This document shows positions 29,244-39,263 of a stretch of 64,000 nt of DNA, in pieces. The DNA comes from Methyloceanibacter methanicus (lineage in GTDB: Bacteria > Pseudomonadota > Alphaproteobacteria > Rhizobiales > Methyloligellaceae). The number at the start of each line of letters is the position of its first letter. The first letter of the stretch is position 1. The notes below the pieces were generated by a model, which saw only the letters and a list, made by a program, of their open reading frames with translations, did not search any database and was not told the DNA's origin. The translations under genes and the position numbers were made by a program. The DNA is taken from the NCBI RefSeq assembly GCF_001723285.1, contig NZ_LPWG01000010.1:434001-498000 (forward strand). Direction: 5' to 3'.

Positions 29244-30055
29244 TGGGGAACGTCTTGAAACTGTTCGCCGCCGCCGCGCTCGTGGCGTTTGTGCTTCCCG
29301 GCGCGGGTCTTGCCGCGGATGCCGGGCACGGCACCGAGATCAAGGCGCAGGAGTGGTCGTTCGCGCCGCCCTTCGGCCATTTCGACCGGGCGCAGCTCCA
29401 GCGTGGCTACAAGGTCTACCAGTTCGTGTGCGCGAACTGCCATTCCATGAACCTGCTGTCCTACCGCAATCTCGGCGAGCCGGGCGGTCCGCAGTTCCCC
29501 GAAAAGGCCGTGGCGACGCTGGCCGCCCAGGCGCAGATCACCGATGGGCCGGACGACACGGGCAAGATGTTCCAGCGTCCGGGCAAGCCGTCCGACCGGT
29601 TCCGCGCGCCCTATCCCAACGACCAGGCGGCTCGCGCCGCCAATAACGGCGCCCTGCCGCCGGACCTCTCGGTCATGGCCAAGGCGCGCCCGGGCGGGCC
29701 GGACTATCTCTACGCGTTGTTGACCGGGTACTCTGACGCCCCGTCCGACATGACCATGTCCAAGGGCATGCATTACAACGCGGCCTTTCCCGGTCATCAG
29801 ATCGCGATGCCCAGCCCCTTGTCGGACGGCGTCGTGGACTACACGGACGGCACGGAGCCGACGGTCAAGAACTACGCGAAGGACGTGTCCGCCTTTCTGA
29901 TGTGGGCGGCCGAGCCCACGCTGGAGGAGCGCTACAAGACCGGCGCGCGGATCATGATCTTCCTGATCGTGTTCGCGGTGATCATGTTCCTTGCCAAGAA
30001 GGCGGTCTGGTCGCGGGTCCACAAGCGCGATCACGCGGCCAAGAGCGGGGCGTAA
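29243..30055 (+). CDS. petC: Cytochrome c1
   Basis: The ATG at 29243 overlaps the petB stop and gives 270 residues, with a signal peptide ([13 protein letters not shown]). The covalent haem site is CANCH near residue 62, followed by SMNLLSYRNL. The C-terminal anchor is IMIFLIVFAVIMFLAKKAVW. The protein accepts electrons from the Rieske subunit and hands them to cytochrome c. A much longer frame running back into petB has no support. Confidence 0.96.
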   Translation: MGNVLKLFAAAALVAFVLPGAGLAADAGHGTEIKAQEWSFAPPFGHFDRAQLQRGYKVYQFVCANCHSMNLLSYRNLGEPGGPQFPEKAVATLAAQAQITDGPDDTGKMFQRPGKPSDRFRAPYPNDQAARAANNGALPPDLSVMAKARPGGPDYLYALLTGYSDAPSDMTMSKGMHYNAAFPGHQIAMPSPLSDGVVDYTDGTEPTVKNYAKDVSAFLMWAAEPTLEERYKTGARIMIFLIVFAVIMFLAKKAVWSRVHKRDHAAKSGA

Positions 30056-30064
30056 AGCCGATCG

Positions 30065-30621
30065 ATGCTGCGGGCGCTCGTCTTCTGCTGGATCGCGCTC
30101 GTCAGCTTCGCCGCGTTTGGCGAAGACGGCGGCGTGCCCAAGCCGGAAGGCATGGTGCTGCTGACCGTCGGCGGGTTGGTGGGAAAGACCAATCGCGGAC
30201 CCATCGACGCCAAGCGCGACAGCATCCTTGCGAAACTGAGGCCGACTTCAAACACGGCGCGTCGTTCGACCGCGCCATGCTGCTGGCCTTGCCCCAGGGC
30301 GAGGTGACGGCGACGACGCCCGAACTCGGCCGCGAGGCGGTCTTCAAGGGACCGCTCCTGCAGGACCTCCTGGTGTTCGTCGAAGCCGCGATGGTCAAGA
30401 CGCGCTTCGTCGCCTCGGACGGCTATAGCGGCTATCTCTTGCCGGAGGACATCAACGGTTCGGACTACATTCTTGCACTCGAAGCGGACGGGAAGCCGCT
30501 CGGCCTCGACACGCAAGGCCCGCTCTGGCTCATCAACACGCGTAAACCCGGGGAGGGCCCCGGCAAGGACAAGCGTGGTAGCCATGTCTGGGCCTTGGTC
30601 TATATGCATGTGGGCGACTAG
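30065..30621 (+). CDS. Exported molybdopterin-fold (SUOX-like) protein, one frameshift
   Basis: It starts 9 bp after petC. Joined across one lost base at about 30235 it codes for 185 residues. It has a signal peptide (MLRALVFCWIALVSF), GMVLLTVGGLV, then FDRAMLLALPQGEVTATTPE and FKGPLLQDLLVF, and ends with GPLWLINTRKPGE and SHVWALVYMHV. This is the pattern of small exported oxidoreductase molybdopterin-binding-domain proteins. They lack the Cys that ligates molybdenum in sulfite oxidase, and I see none in the expected place here, so binding of the cofactor is doubtful. Position suggests co-transcription with petABC. Confidence 0.7.
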
Positions 30622-30684
30622 AGTGCGATGCTCCGCTGCGGCGGGGGGCCACGAAGCCGCAACACCATTCACCGAAAGGCAAGC

Positions 30685-31559
30685 ATGACAGAAGCAGTGC
30701 TCGGGATTATCGGCGGCTCGGGGCTTTACGACCTGCCCGGACTTCAAAACGCGCGGGAGGAGCGCATCGCGAGCCCGTGGGGCGAGCCGTCGGGCGCGCT
30801 CCGGTTCGGCGATATCGGCGGGCTTCCCATCGTCTTCCTGCCGCGCCACGACAAGGGGCACCGGCTCTCGCCCACCGACATCAACTATCGTGCGAATATC
30901 GACGTGCTGAAGCGGGCCGGGGTCACGGACCTCGTCTCGCTGTCGGCCTGCGGCTCTTACAAAGAAGAGTTGCCGCCAGGAACGTTCGTCCTTGTCGATC
31001 AGTTCGTGGACCGGACGCACAACCGCGCCACCTCGTTCTTCGGCACGGGCTGCGTGGCCCATGTGTCCATGGCCCATCCCACCTCGCCGCGCCTGCGCAT
31101 GCGCATCGCCGAGGCGGCCGAGGCCGAGGCGATCCCCTTCGTCCGCGACGGCACCTATGTGTGCATGGAGGGCCCTCAGTTTTCCACGCTCGCCGAAAGC
31201 CTCACCTATAAGGGCCTCGGCTATTCCGTGGTCGGCATGACGAACCTGCCCGAGGCCAAGCTCGCCCGCGAGGCGGAGCTTTGCTACGCGACCGTGGCGA
31301 TGGTCACGGATTTCGACTGCTGGCACCCGGAGCACGACGCGGTCACGGTGCAGGACATCATCCGCGTGCTCACGGCCAATGCGGAGAAGGCCGCCCGGCT
31401 CGTGGGCCGGCTCGCCCGCGACTCCCCGCGCGCGCACGGCCGAGAATCGGTTCGGACCGCGCGCTCGACACCGCCATCATCACCGCGCCGGACGCGCGCG
31501 ATCCCGAACTCCTGAAGAAGCTCGACGCGGTCGCGGGCCGGGTGCTGAACGCCGCGTGA
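30685..31559 (+). CDS. mtnP: S-methyl-5'-thioadenosine phosphorylase, one frameshift
   Basis: Joined across one lost base at about 31440 this codes for 291 residues. The start MTEAVLGIIGGSGLYDL binds phosphate, with LPRHDKGHRLSPT, NYRANI, CMEGPQFSTLAE and MTNLPEAKLAREAELCYA further on. The frame breaks near the end, and the ending GSDRALDTAIITAP is in the other frame. The enzyme splits methylthioadenosine into adenine and methylthioribose-1-phosphate. apt and mtnA follow and take these two products. The ATG at 30685 has an AAAGG ribosome-binding site. Confidence 0.92.
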
Positions 31560-31670
31560 CGCGCCGGTCCTGGTCAGTCGAAGTCTGTTCCGTTATCAAG
31601 GCGTCTTGATCAAGGCGTCTTGCGTTTTTCCCACCCGTCTGGCCGCCGCGGCTTTGGAGACCCAAACCCA

Positions 31671-32210
31671 ATGACCACCGATATCGATCTCAAGTCCCTC
31701 GTGCGGACAATCCCGGATTACCCGAAGCCCGGCATCATGTTTCGCGATGTGACCACGCTGTTCGGCCATCCGTCGGGTTTCCGCGCATCGGTCGAACAAT
31801 TGGTGGCGCCGTTCCACGATCAGCGGGTCGAGTCCGTGGCGGGCATCGAGGCACGCGGCTTCATCCTGGGGGGTGCGGCGGCGGACCGGCTGCATTGCGG
31901 CTTCGTGCCGATCCGCAAGAAGGGCAAGCTGCCGGCCAAGGCCGTCGGCCAGGAATATGAGCTGGAATACGGCGTCGACGTCATCGAGGTGCACGAGGAC
32001 GCGCTGAGCCCGGGCGAGCCCGTGCTGCTCGTGGATGATCTGATCGCGACGGGCGGGACGGCAATTGCGGCCGTGGAGCTTTTGCGTCAGCTCAAGGCCG
32101 AGGTGGTCGGGGCGGCGTTCGTCATCGACCTGCCGGATCTCGGCGGCTGCGCGCGGCTCGCCGAGCTCGGGGTGCAGTGCCACACGATCATGTCGTTCGA
32201 AGGCGACTGA
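31671..32210 (+). CDS. apt: Adenine phosphoribosyltransferase
   Basis: The 179-residue protein has the APRT features [29 protein letters not shown] and the PRPP loop [14 protein letters not shown] near residue 120. It turns adenine and PRPP into AMP. Set between mtnP and mtnA, it recycles the adenine released by MtnP. The ATG at 31671 fits the family start; an upstream in-frame start adds unconserved residues. Confidence 0.96.
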   Translation: MTTDIDLKSLVRTIPDYPKPGIMFRDVTTLFGHPSGFRASVEQLVAPFHDQRVESVAGIEARGFILGGAAADRLHCGFVPIRKKGKLPAKAVGQEYELEYGVDVIEVHEDALSPGEPVLLVDDLIATGGTAIAAVELLRQLKAEVVGAAFVIDLPDLGGCARLAELGVQCHTIMSFEGD

Positions 32211-32262
32211 GAACGGCGGGTAAGGGCTCTACGCGCCGGGGCTGATGTGCTAAGGCGGGGCC

Positions 32263-33273
32263 ATGAATATCGACGGCAAACCCTACCGGACCATCTGGCT
32301 CGGCGCCGACGGCGTCTCGGCAGAGATCATCGACCAGACCAAGCTTCCCTTCGCGCTCGAGATCGTCGCGCTCTGCACGCTTGAGGACGCGGCTCACGCC
32401 ATCGCCAGCATGCAGGTCCGCGGCGCGCCGCTGATCGGTGCGACGGCGGCCTATGGCGTGGCGCTGGCCATGGCCGACGATGCCTCCGATGCCGGTCTCG
32501 CCCGGGCGTGCGAGGTGCTGGCCGCCACGCGACCGACCGCCGTCAATCTGCGCTGGGCGCTCGACGAAATGGTGGCTGAACTTCAGCCTCTGCCCGCGGA
32601 CGCGCGTGTTGCCGGTGCCTTCGCACGGGCGGCGGAGATTTGCGACGAGGATGTGGAGACTTGCCGCCGGATCGGCGAGCACGGGGTCGGCCTGATCGAG
32701 GCTCATGCGGCGCACAAGGGCGGCGAGACGGTCAACATCCTGACCCATTGCAATGCCGGCTGGCTCGCGACCGTCGATTGGGGCACGGCGCTGGCGCCGA
32801 TCTACCAGGCGTTCGACCGGGGTGTTCCGGTCCATGTTTGGGTGGACGAGACCCGGCCGCGCAATCAGGGCGCATCCCTGACCGCCTTCGAGCTCGGGGC
32901 CCATGGCGTGCCCCATACCATCGTCGCCGACAACGCGGGCGGTCACCTGATGCAGGCGGGCCTGGTGGACCTCTGCCTCGTCGGCACCGACCGCACGACG
33001 GCCAATGGCGACGTGGCCAACAAGATCGGCACCTATTTGAAGGCGCTCGCCGCGAAGGACAACGGGGTCCAGTTCTTCGTCGCCCTGCCGCATTCGACGA
33101 TCGACTGGACGCTGGAGGACGGCGCGGACATCCCCATCGAGCAGCGCGACCCGGGCGAGGTGACTCACATGACCGGGCAACTGCCGGGCGGGCAGGTTGC
33201 CACCGTCGCGGTCGCGCCGCCGGGATCCCATGCGGCCAACTATGCCTTCGACGTGACGCCGCGCGGCTCGTGA
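32263..33273 (+). CDS. mtnA: S-methyl-5-thioribose-1-phosphate isomerase
   Basis: The 336-residue protein has [33 protein letters not shown] (catalytic Cys region) and [18 protein letters not shown] (catalytic Asp). It converts methylthioribose-1-phosphate to methylthioribulose-1-phosphate. No later salvage gene (mtnB, C, D, K) is in the window, so the end of the pathway must lie elsewhere or be replaced. The gene is intact. Confidence 0.95.
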   Translation: MNIDGKPYRTIWLGADGVSAEIIDQTKLPFALEIVALCTLEDAAHAIASMQVRGAPLIGATAAYGVALAMADDASDAGLARACEVLAATRPTAVNLRWALDEMVAELQPLPADARVAGAFARAAEICDEDVETCRRIGEHGVGLIEAHAAHKGGETVNILTHCNAGWLATVDWGTALAPIYQAFDRGVPVHVWVDETRPRNQGASLTAFELGAHGVPHTIVADNAGGHLMQAGLVDLCLVGTDRTTANGDVANKIGTYLKALAAKDNGVQFFVALPHSTIDWTLEDGADIPIEQRDPGEVTHMTGQLPGGQVATVAVAPPGSHAANYAFDVTPRGS

Positions 33274-33404
33274 CGGGGTTCATCACCGAGCGCGGTGTGA
33301 CCCCGGCTTCGCGCGAGGGACTGGCGCTACTATACTCGTAACGTCGCGAAGCGCCGCCGCCGAGGCCCGCGAGGGGCATGTTCCGCCGCGAGGAGGGGCG
33401 GGGG

Positions 33405-34682
33405 ATGGAGCCACAGGACCTGACGACCGATGCGATCCATTTCGGGATCGCGGTCTTACTTGGCGCTCTGGTCGGCATCGAGCGCGAGAAGCATCGCCGG
33501 GAACGCAAGGCCAAGACGGACCAGCCGGCGGGCCTGCGGACCTTCATTCTGCTGGCGCTGTTCGGCGCGTGCACGGCCTGGATCTCCCGCGCCTTCGATA
33601 CTTATTGGATCTTGGCCGCCGGCTTGCTGCTCACAGGCGCCTTCGTGGTCGCGGGCTACATGGTGACCACGCGCGGCCAGGATCAGGCGGTCGGCCTGAC
33701 CACAGAGATTGCCGCCGTTGTCGTGTTCGCGCTCGGCGGGATCGTCATGCTGGGCGGGGCCGAGATCGCCATCGCGCTCGCCGTCGTCACCACGGCGGTC
33801 CTTGCCTACAAGGACCCGATGCATGGCTTTGTGAAGCAGCTCGGCTGGGACGACGTCTATTCGGGTCTGCAGCTCCTGATCGCGACCTTCATCGCGCTGC
33901 CGCTCCTGCCCGACAAACCGATCGATCCCTGGGGCGCGCTCAACCCTTACCAACTCTGGCTCCTGGTCATTCTGATCTCCGGCCTGTCGCTGGTTGGCTA
34001 CGCGCTGACGCGGTGGCTCGGGCCCGGCAAGGGTGCGCTGCTGACCGGGTTCGCGGGCGGCCTCGTGTCGTCGACGGCCGTGACCGTCTCGTTCGCGCGG
34101 GAAGCGCGCACCGATCCCAAGAACACGACGGCGTTCGCCAGCGGCATCCTGGTCGCCTGGGCGGTCATGTTCGCACGCGTGCTGGTGGTCGTGGCCGTGG
34201 TGAACCGGGCGCTGCTCGGGCCGATCTTCATGCCGTTCGCGGCCATGGCCTTGGTCGCGGCCGGGGCGGCGGCGCTGCTCTATTTCCTCTACCGCCGGAA
34301 AGGGCCGGGGGTCAGCGCGCGGCAGGACATCCAGGTCAGCAATCCCTTCAGCGTCTTCTCCGCGGCGAAGTTCGCGGCCTTCTTCGCCGTGGTGCTGGTC
34401 GCGGTGAAGATCGCCGAGGAGAACTTCTCCCAAGGCGGCGTCTATGTGGTCGCGGGCCTTGCGGGTCTGACGGATGTGGATGCGATCACCTTGTCCATGG
34501 CCGAAGTCGCCAGGAACGGCAATGCGCATGTGGCTGTCGTGTCCATCGTGATCGCGGCGCTGGTCAACACGGTGGTCAAGTGGAGCATCGCCCTCGTCCT
34601 CGGCGGCATGGCGCTCGGCAAGCCGCTTCTGTGGGCGCTCGCCGCCATGCTCGTTGCCGGTCTCGCGGGCGTGCTGCTGTGA
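33405..34682 (+). CDS. MgtC/SapB-type membrane protein with DUF4010 domain
   Basis: The ATG at 33405 is set 8 bp after a strong AGGAGG and gives 425 residues. There are about ten or more membrane segments. The N-terminal part (GALVGIEREKHRR, AGLRTFILLALFGA) is of the MgtC type; the C-terminal part (LTGFAGGLVSSTAVTVSFAREAR, short piece, and LTDVDAITLSMAEVAR) matches DUF4010. The role is unknown, and links to magnesium or stress are only by family. A terminator follows at 34703. Confidence 0.85.
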   Translation: MEPQDLTTDAIHFGIAVLLGALVGIEREKHRRERKAKTDQPAGLRTFILLALFGACTAWISRAFDTYWILAAGLLLTGAFVVAGYMVTTRGQDQAVGLTTEIAAVVVFALGGIVMLGGAEIAIALAVVTTAVLAYKDPMHGFVKQLGWDDVYSGLQLLIATFIALPLLPDKPIDPWGALNPYQLWLLVILISGLSLVGYALTRWLGPGKGALLTGFAGGLVSSTAVTVSFAREARTDPKNTTAFASGILVAWAVMFARVLVVVAVVNRALLGPIFMPFAAMALVAAGAAALLYFLYRRKGPGVSARQDIQVSNPFSVFSAAKFAAFFAVVLVAVKIAEENFSQGGVYVVAGLAGLTDVDAITLSMAEVARNGNAHVAVVSIVIAALVNTVVKWSIALVLGGMALGKPLLWALAAMLVAGLAGVLL

Positions 34683-34702
34683 GCGGCCGCGACAGACGAA
34701 AA

Positions 34703-34733
34703 CGCGGCGCCCGTGAAGGCGCCGCGCTTCTTC
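34703..34733 (+). terminator. Intrinsic terminator after the MgtC-like gene
   Basis: CGCGGCGCC and GGCGCCGCG form a perfect 9-bp stem around a CGTGAA loop, followed by a CTTCTTCT pyrimidine tract. It lies 20 bp past the stop. Confidence 0.75.
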
Positions 34734-34758
34734 TGAGTGCGTCTAGCGCAATGACCGC

Positions 34759-35070
34759 CTAGATGCCGACATAGACGCTCACGCCCCGACGCCAATAGGG
34801 GCGCCGGTAATAGCCGTAAGGGCTATAGTAGCGATAAGGCCGGTAGGCGTAGGGACGCCCATAATAGGGACGGCGGTAGTACGGGTAGCGGTAGTAAGGG
34901 CGGCGGTAATACCGTCGCCTGTACCACCGCCGGACCGGAACGACCTCCGATGCCGTGGCAGGGCTGTAATTCAGTGCCGCGGCGGCTGGCGTTGCCGACG
35001 CAGGCGTGGGGCTTGCCACAAGGAAAATGGCGGCGAGCCCGGCTAGGGTCGTGAAGACAACTGAGCGCAT
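34759..35070 (-). CDS. Small exported Tyr/Arg/Pro-rich protein
   Basis: The ATG at 35070 gives 103 residues. A signal peptide (MRSVVFTTLAGLAAIFLV) ends at a Pro/Ala-rich region. The mature half is made of Arg, Tyr and Pro in a loose repeat such as RRPYYRYPYY. This pattern is common in small secreted proteins of Hyphomicrobiales with unknown role. It is strongly basic and may bind nucleic acid or cell-wall polymers, but this is a guess. It converges with the MgtC-like gene. Confidence 0.7.
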   Translation of the reverse strand: MRSVVFTTLAGLAAIFLVASPTPASATPAAAALNYSPATASEVVPVRRWYRRRYYRRPYYRYPYYRRPYYGRPYAYRPYRYYSPYGYYRRPYWRRGVSVYVGI

Positions 35071-35264
35071 GAGGTACCTCGCGTACTTGGTGACCCTTCC
35101 TCGTAGACCCATAAGGTGGCCCCCCGCGGCCAAAAAGGGAAGCCCAGAGCGTTGAATTTCACGATTCTTTTGCGTTGCCGGTCCGTGCGTGCGGGCAAGG
35201 GCGCGCGCGTCGTGCGGCGCGGAATCGCGCACTGAAGCGCCTCTTGGCGCCGATTTTCGCTTCG

Positions 35265-35501
35265 CTAGGCCAGCACCATGACGGCCATGAAACCCAGCGT
35301 TGCGGCTGCGGCCGTCGGGGCCATCCAGCCCATCAGCCGGGCCCCATCGGCCCAGAATCCATGGTCCGCCGGACATTGGCTTTCCATGGGTTGCGCGCCG
35401 GCGGCGGCCACGAGCGAGGCCGTATGCTTGGCGTGCCATTTCGGCCCCGGCCCGCGCATGTAATGCCGTTCCGGCTTGTATGCGTTCAGGAATCTCCCCA
35501 C
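35265..35501 (-). CDS. Possible small membrane protein, unknown
   Basis: A 78-residue reading frame ends with a hydrophobic segment (LMGWMAPTAAAATLGFMAVM) that could be a membrane helix. The rest has no known motif. It is the best candidate in a gap of about 600 bp between 35071 and 35686. Overlapping frames on the other strand are of similar length, so it could be chance. Otherwise the gap holds only the promoter regions of the flanking genes. Confidence 0.35.
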   Translation of the reverse strand: MGRFLNAYKPERHYMRGPGPKWHAKHTASLVAAAGAQPMESQCPADHGFWADGARLMGWMAPTAAAATLGFMAVMVLA

Positions 35502-35686
35502 GACGATGTCTCCCTCATCCCAAAGCGCCCCTTACGTTCTGATTATCCGGTCAAATTTGTTTCGAATCCGTATCGTCGCGGGGCGAAAATGAGGATTCTT
35601 CGGCCAGGCTCACGATTTCGGCCCAGACGCGGAAAAGATGCGGTCCCCGCTTGCCGCGCTTGCGGAAACTTGCCAAAACCCGCGCC

Positions 35687-37726
35687 ATGAAAAGTCAATG
35701 GAACGACGACGCAGCGAAGCGCGCGATCGAGACCTATGGCGCCGAAGGCGTCAGCGAGGACATCGCCCTTCGCGTCTACACCACGCGGCTGATCGGCCGC
35801 GACCCGCTGCTTGTGCTGCACGGCGGCGGCAACACGTCCGTGAAGACGCGTGCCGTGGACGATCTCGGCCAGGAGCACGACGTGATCGCGGTGAAGGGCT
35901 CCGGCGCCGATATGGCGGATATGGAGCCCTGGGGTCTGCCGGCGGTGAAACTCGGACCGTTGCGGGAGATGCGCGCGCTCGATGCGCTGTCCGACGAGGC
36001 CATGGTCAACATGCAGCGGCTGAACCTTTTGAACGCCGCCGCGCCGAACCCGTCCGTGGAAACGCTGCTGCACGCGTTCCTGCCGCACAAATTCGTGGAC
36101 CACGCCCATGCCGCGGCGGTGCTGTCGCTGGTCGATCAGCCGGACGGCGAGGTTCTGGCCCGTGAGGTCTATGACGGACGCATGGGCATCGTGCCTTACA
36201 TCGCGCCCGGGTTCGATCTCGCCAAGGCGGCGGCCGACGTCTTCGACGAGAAGCCGGACGTCGAGGGGCTGATCCTCCACAAGCACGGCATCTTCACCTT
36301 CGGCGACACGGCTAGGGACGCCTATGAGCGGATGATCGAAATGGTCTCGCTCGCGGAAAGCCGTCTGCGTCAGGGCCGTCCCGTCGTGTTTCAGGGGGCG
36401 CACCTGCCGGCCGAACCGGCAACGGCCGCGGACATCGCTCCGATCTTGCGCGGGGCGTGCGCCATTCACCACCCGGGTCGGGAGCCGATGCGGTTCATCG
36501 CCGAATTCCGGACGAGCCCCGCCATCCTGGACTATGTGAACGGCGCCGAACTCGCCTCCTACAGCCAGCGTGGGGTGGTGACGCCCGATCACATCATCCG
36601 GACGAAGAACAAGCCGCTCGTGGTGCCCGCGCCCGAGGCCGGCAAGCTCGATGCGTTCGCCCAGTCGGTCCAAGCCGCCGTCGAGACCTTCGTCGCGGAA
36701 TACGACATCTATTTCTCGCGCGAGAACGAGGCCGTCGGCGGGACCAAGACCAAGCTCGATCCCATGCCGCGCGTGATCCTCGTCCCCGGCGTCGGCCTGT
36801 TCGGTCTCGGCCGTTCGGCCAAGGACGCGGCGATCGCGGGCGACCTCGCCGAGAATACGGTCCGGGTCATCACGGATGCCGAGGCCATCGGGCGCTACGA
36901 GCCGTTGCCCGAACGCGATCTGTTCGCCCTCGAATATTGGAGCCTGGAACAGGCCAAGCTCAAGAAGCAGGTGGTCAAGCCGCTCACGGGCCAGGTGGCG
37001 GTGGTCACGGGCGCCGGCATCGGGACGGCCACGGCCAAGGCCCTCGGCGGCCGACGGGCCGCCGTGGCTGTGTTCGACGTCGCGTCGATGCGCGTCCGAG
37101 ACGGCAGACGCCGTGAAAGGGATCGGCATTGCCTGCGACGTGACCAAACCGGACGACGTCGCCCGCGCTTTCGCCGCTGTCTGCGCGCGCTTCGGCGGTG
37201 TCGACATTCTCGTGTCGACGCGGGCGCGGCCTGGCAGGGCCGCATTGGCGACGTTCCGGACGAGGTTCTGCGCGAGAGCTTCGAGTTGAATTTCTTCGCG
37301 CACCAGAGCGTCGCGCGCGAAGCGGTGGCGATTATGCTGAAGCAGGACACGGGCGGGGCGCTCTTGTTCAACATCTCCAAGCAGGCCGTCAATCCGGGAC
37401 AGAATTTCGGGCCCTACGGTCTGCCCAAGGCGGCCACCATGCTCTTGATGCGCCAATACGCGCTCGATTATGGCGCGGACGGCATCCGTTCGAACGGCGT
37501 CAATGCGGACCGCATCAGAAGCGGACTTCTCACGGGCGAGATGATCGCAGCGCGGTCGAAGGCCCGGGGCGTTTCCGAAGCGGACTACATGGCCGGCAAC
37601 CTGCTGCACGCCGAAGTCACGGCCGAGGACGTGGCCCAAGCGTTTCTGGCACTTGCCAAGGCGCGCAAGACGACGGGCCATGTCGAGACCGTGGACGGCG
37701 GGAACATCGCTGCGGCGCTCCGTTAA
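35687..37726 (+). CDS. Bifunctional class II aldolase / short-chain dehydrogenase (rhamnulose-1-phosphate aldolase type), damaged
   Basis: About 680 residues. The N-terminal part is a class II aldolase/adducin domain (LHGGGNTSVKT near residue 45, LILHKHGIFTFGDTARDAYE near residue 198 as the metal-binding His region). The C-terminal part is an SDR with VTGAGIG near residue 440 and the YGLPKAA motif near residue 580. Between about 37092 and 37213 the protein reads in the wrong frame; the proper frame there encodes ADAVKGIGIACDVTKPDD. The Gly-rich loop also seems two residues short. Two shifts (two bases and one base lost) cancel. Family members act in rhamnose or related sugar use. The start fits the family. 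Confidence 0.82.
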   Translation: MKSQWNDDAAKRAIETYGAEGVSEDIALRVYTTRLIGRDPLLVLHGGGNTSVKTRAVDDLGQEHDVIAVKGSGADMADMEPWGLPAVKLGPLREMRALDALSDEAMVNMQRLNLLNAAAPNPSVETLLHAFLPHKFVDHAHAAAVLSLVDQPDGEVLAREVYDGRMGIVPYIAPGFDLAKAAADVFDEKPDVEGLILHKHGIFTFGDTARDAYERMIEMVSLAESRLRQGRPVVFQGAHLPAEPATAADIAPILRGACAIHHPGREPMRFIAEFRTSPAILDYVNGAELASYSQRGVVTPDHIIRTKNKPLVVPAPEAGKLDAFAQSVQAAVETFVAEYDIYFSRENEAVGGTKTKLDPMPRVILVPGVGLFGLGRSAKDAAIAGDLAENTVRVITDAEAIGRYEPLPERDLFALEYWSLEQAKLKKQVVKPLTGQVAVVTGAGIGTATAKALGGRRAAVAVFDVASMRVRDGRRRERDRHCLRRDQTGRRRPRFRRCLRALRRCRHSRVDAGAAWQGRIGDVPDEVLRESFELNFFAHQSVAREAVAIMLKQDTGGALLFNISKQAVNPGQNFGPYGLPKAATMLLMRQYALDYGADGIRSNGVNADRIRSGLLTGEMIAARSKARGVSEADYMAGNLLHAEVTAEDVAQAFLALAKARKTTGHVETVDGGNIAAALR

Positions 37727-37877
37727 ACGCGACCGGTCGTTCTCTTTTAAAGGGACTTTTAACCACAACGGTTGAAGCTGCCATCACCACGCTGCGCAGG
37801 GGCTTTTCTGTTGCACGGGTGCGCGCGGGGACCCTGGGGGGTGCCCTTATTTTGGCTGTTGTGAATTGAGAGCTCCG

Positions 37878-39118
37878 ATGGATCTCAGCAAGAAATTTGC
37901 TCTTTATCTTGGCCTGACGGCCGTTGCCGCCGTGGTGGTGACGATCTCTTTCCAGCTCACCATGCCGGGGGCCGGGGGTGCCATATTGCTGGCGCTGCTT
38001 GTCGCCACCGGGCTCGCGGCAGGCGTCGGCTATCTCTACGGCCGTTCGCTCGCGGCCTCGCTCAACGATCTCAATGCCGTTATTTCGCGGCTGACCAAGT
38101 GGGAAATGGATGGCGAGGTTCCGCACACGGGACGGGGCGATGAGATCGGCCTTTTGGCCAAAGCGCTGAGCGCGTTTCAGGCCGATGCCCATAGCTGGAG
38201 CGAGTCCCACCAACACGAGCAGGACAGCCAGATCGAGGGGCGGCTTGCCTCCCAGCGGCGGACCGAGGAGCTCATCCATCAGTTTCGCGGGTCGATCGCC
38301 GGCCTGCTCGGCGCCTTCGCGGACAGTGCGCGGCAGATGGACGAGACCGCGCGGCTCTTGTCGAATGTCGCCACGGACACGAACGACCGCGTCACCGCGG
38401 TGGCGTCGGCCTCCGACGAGGCTTCGGCAAACGTGCAATCGGTGGCGGCGACGGCCGAGGAACTGGCCGTGTCCTGCAGCGACATCGGCACGCGCGTCTC
38501 GACCGCCAGCAAGATCGTGGACCATGTGACGGAGAATGCCCGCACGGCCAACGAAAAGGTCCAGAGCCTCACCCATGCGGCCGAACGCATCGGCGATGTG
38601 GTGGACCTCATTCAAGACGTCGCCGCGCAATCCAATCTGTTGGCGCTCAATGCCACGATCGAGGCGGCGCGCGCGGCGAAGCGGGCCGCGGCTTCGCCGT
38701 GGTGGCGAGCGAGGTCAAGACGCTGGCCGATCAGACGGCTAAGGCGACCGACGACATCAAGCAGCAGATCGACGCGATCCGGTCTTCGACCCGCAGCGCG
38801 GTCGAGGCCATGCAGTCCATCGTGACCACGATGGGCGATGTGAATCAGAATACGCAGGAGATCGCCGGTGCCGTTCAGCAGCAATCGGCGGCGACCTCGG
38901 AGATTTCAAACAGCGTGCGCCAAGCCGCGCGGGGCACGGAGGACGTGGCCCAGCACATGCCGGACGTGACCAAGGCCGTCGACGAGACGAACCAATCGGC
39001 GGCGCAGATGCTGCAGATCAGTAAGGACCTGTCGCGCCACGGCGAGCAGCTTCGTCACATGGTCGAGAACTTCCTGCGCCGTGTGGCCGCAGCCGATGCG
39101 TTGAAAAACGTAGGCTAA
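37878..39118 (+). CDS. Methyl-accepting chemotaxis protein, one frameshift
   Basis: Joined across one lost G at about 38678 this codes for 413 residues. Two close membrane spans (residues 8-25 and 32-50) have almost no periplasmic loop between them. A HAMP-like linker (GRSLAASLNDLNAVISRL) follows, and then the signalling helices. The hairpin tip reads AAQSNLLALNATIEAARA and continues in the other frame as GRGFAVVASEVKTLAD. The lack of a periplasmic sensor suggests it reads cytoplasmic or membrane signals. No che genes are near. Confidence 0.9.
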
Positions 39119-39263
39119 GGCCAGCCGGGCGCGGCAAGCCGCTTCAGTACCGCGTAGGGCCGTCGGGGCTTCTGTCCCGGCGGCCTTTGCGTTTGGCGCC
39201 GGTGTCCTGTGGCCCTCGTGCCCCCGATGGGCTAGCGTCCGGTGGCAAAAATGGAGGTGACCC

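Noticed and set aside
28106..30055. A 649-codon frame running through petB into petC
   Set aside because: The first 380 codons are a shadow of petB. Cytochrome c1 starts at 29243 with its own signal peptide and overlaps the petB stop.
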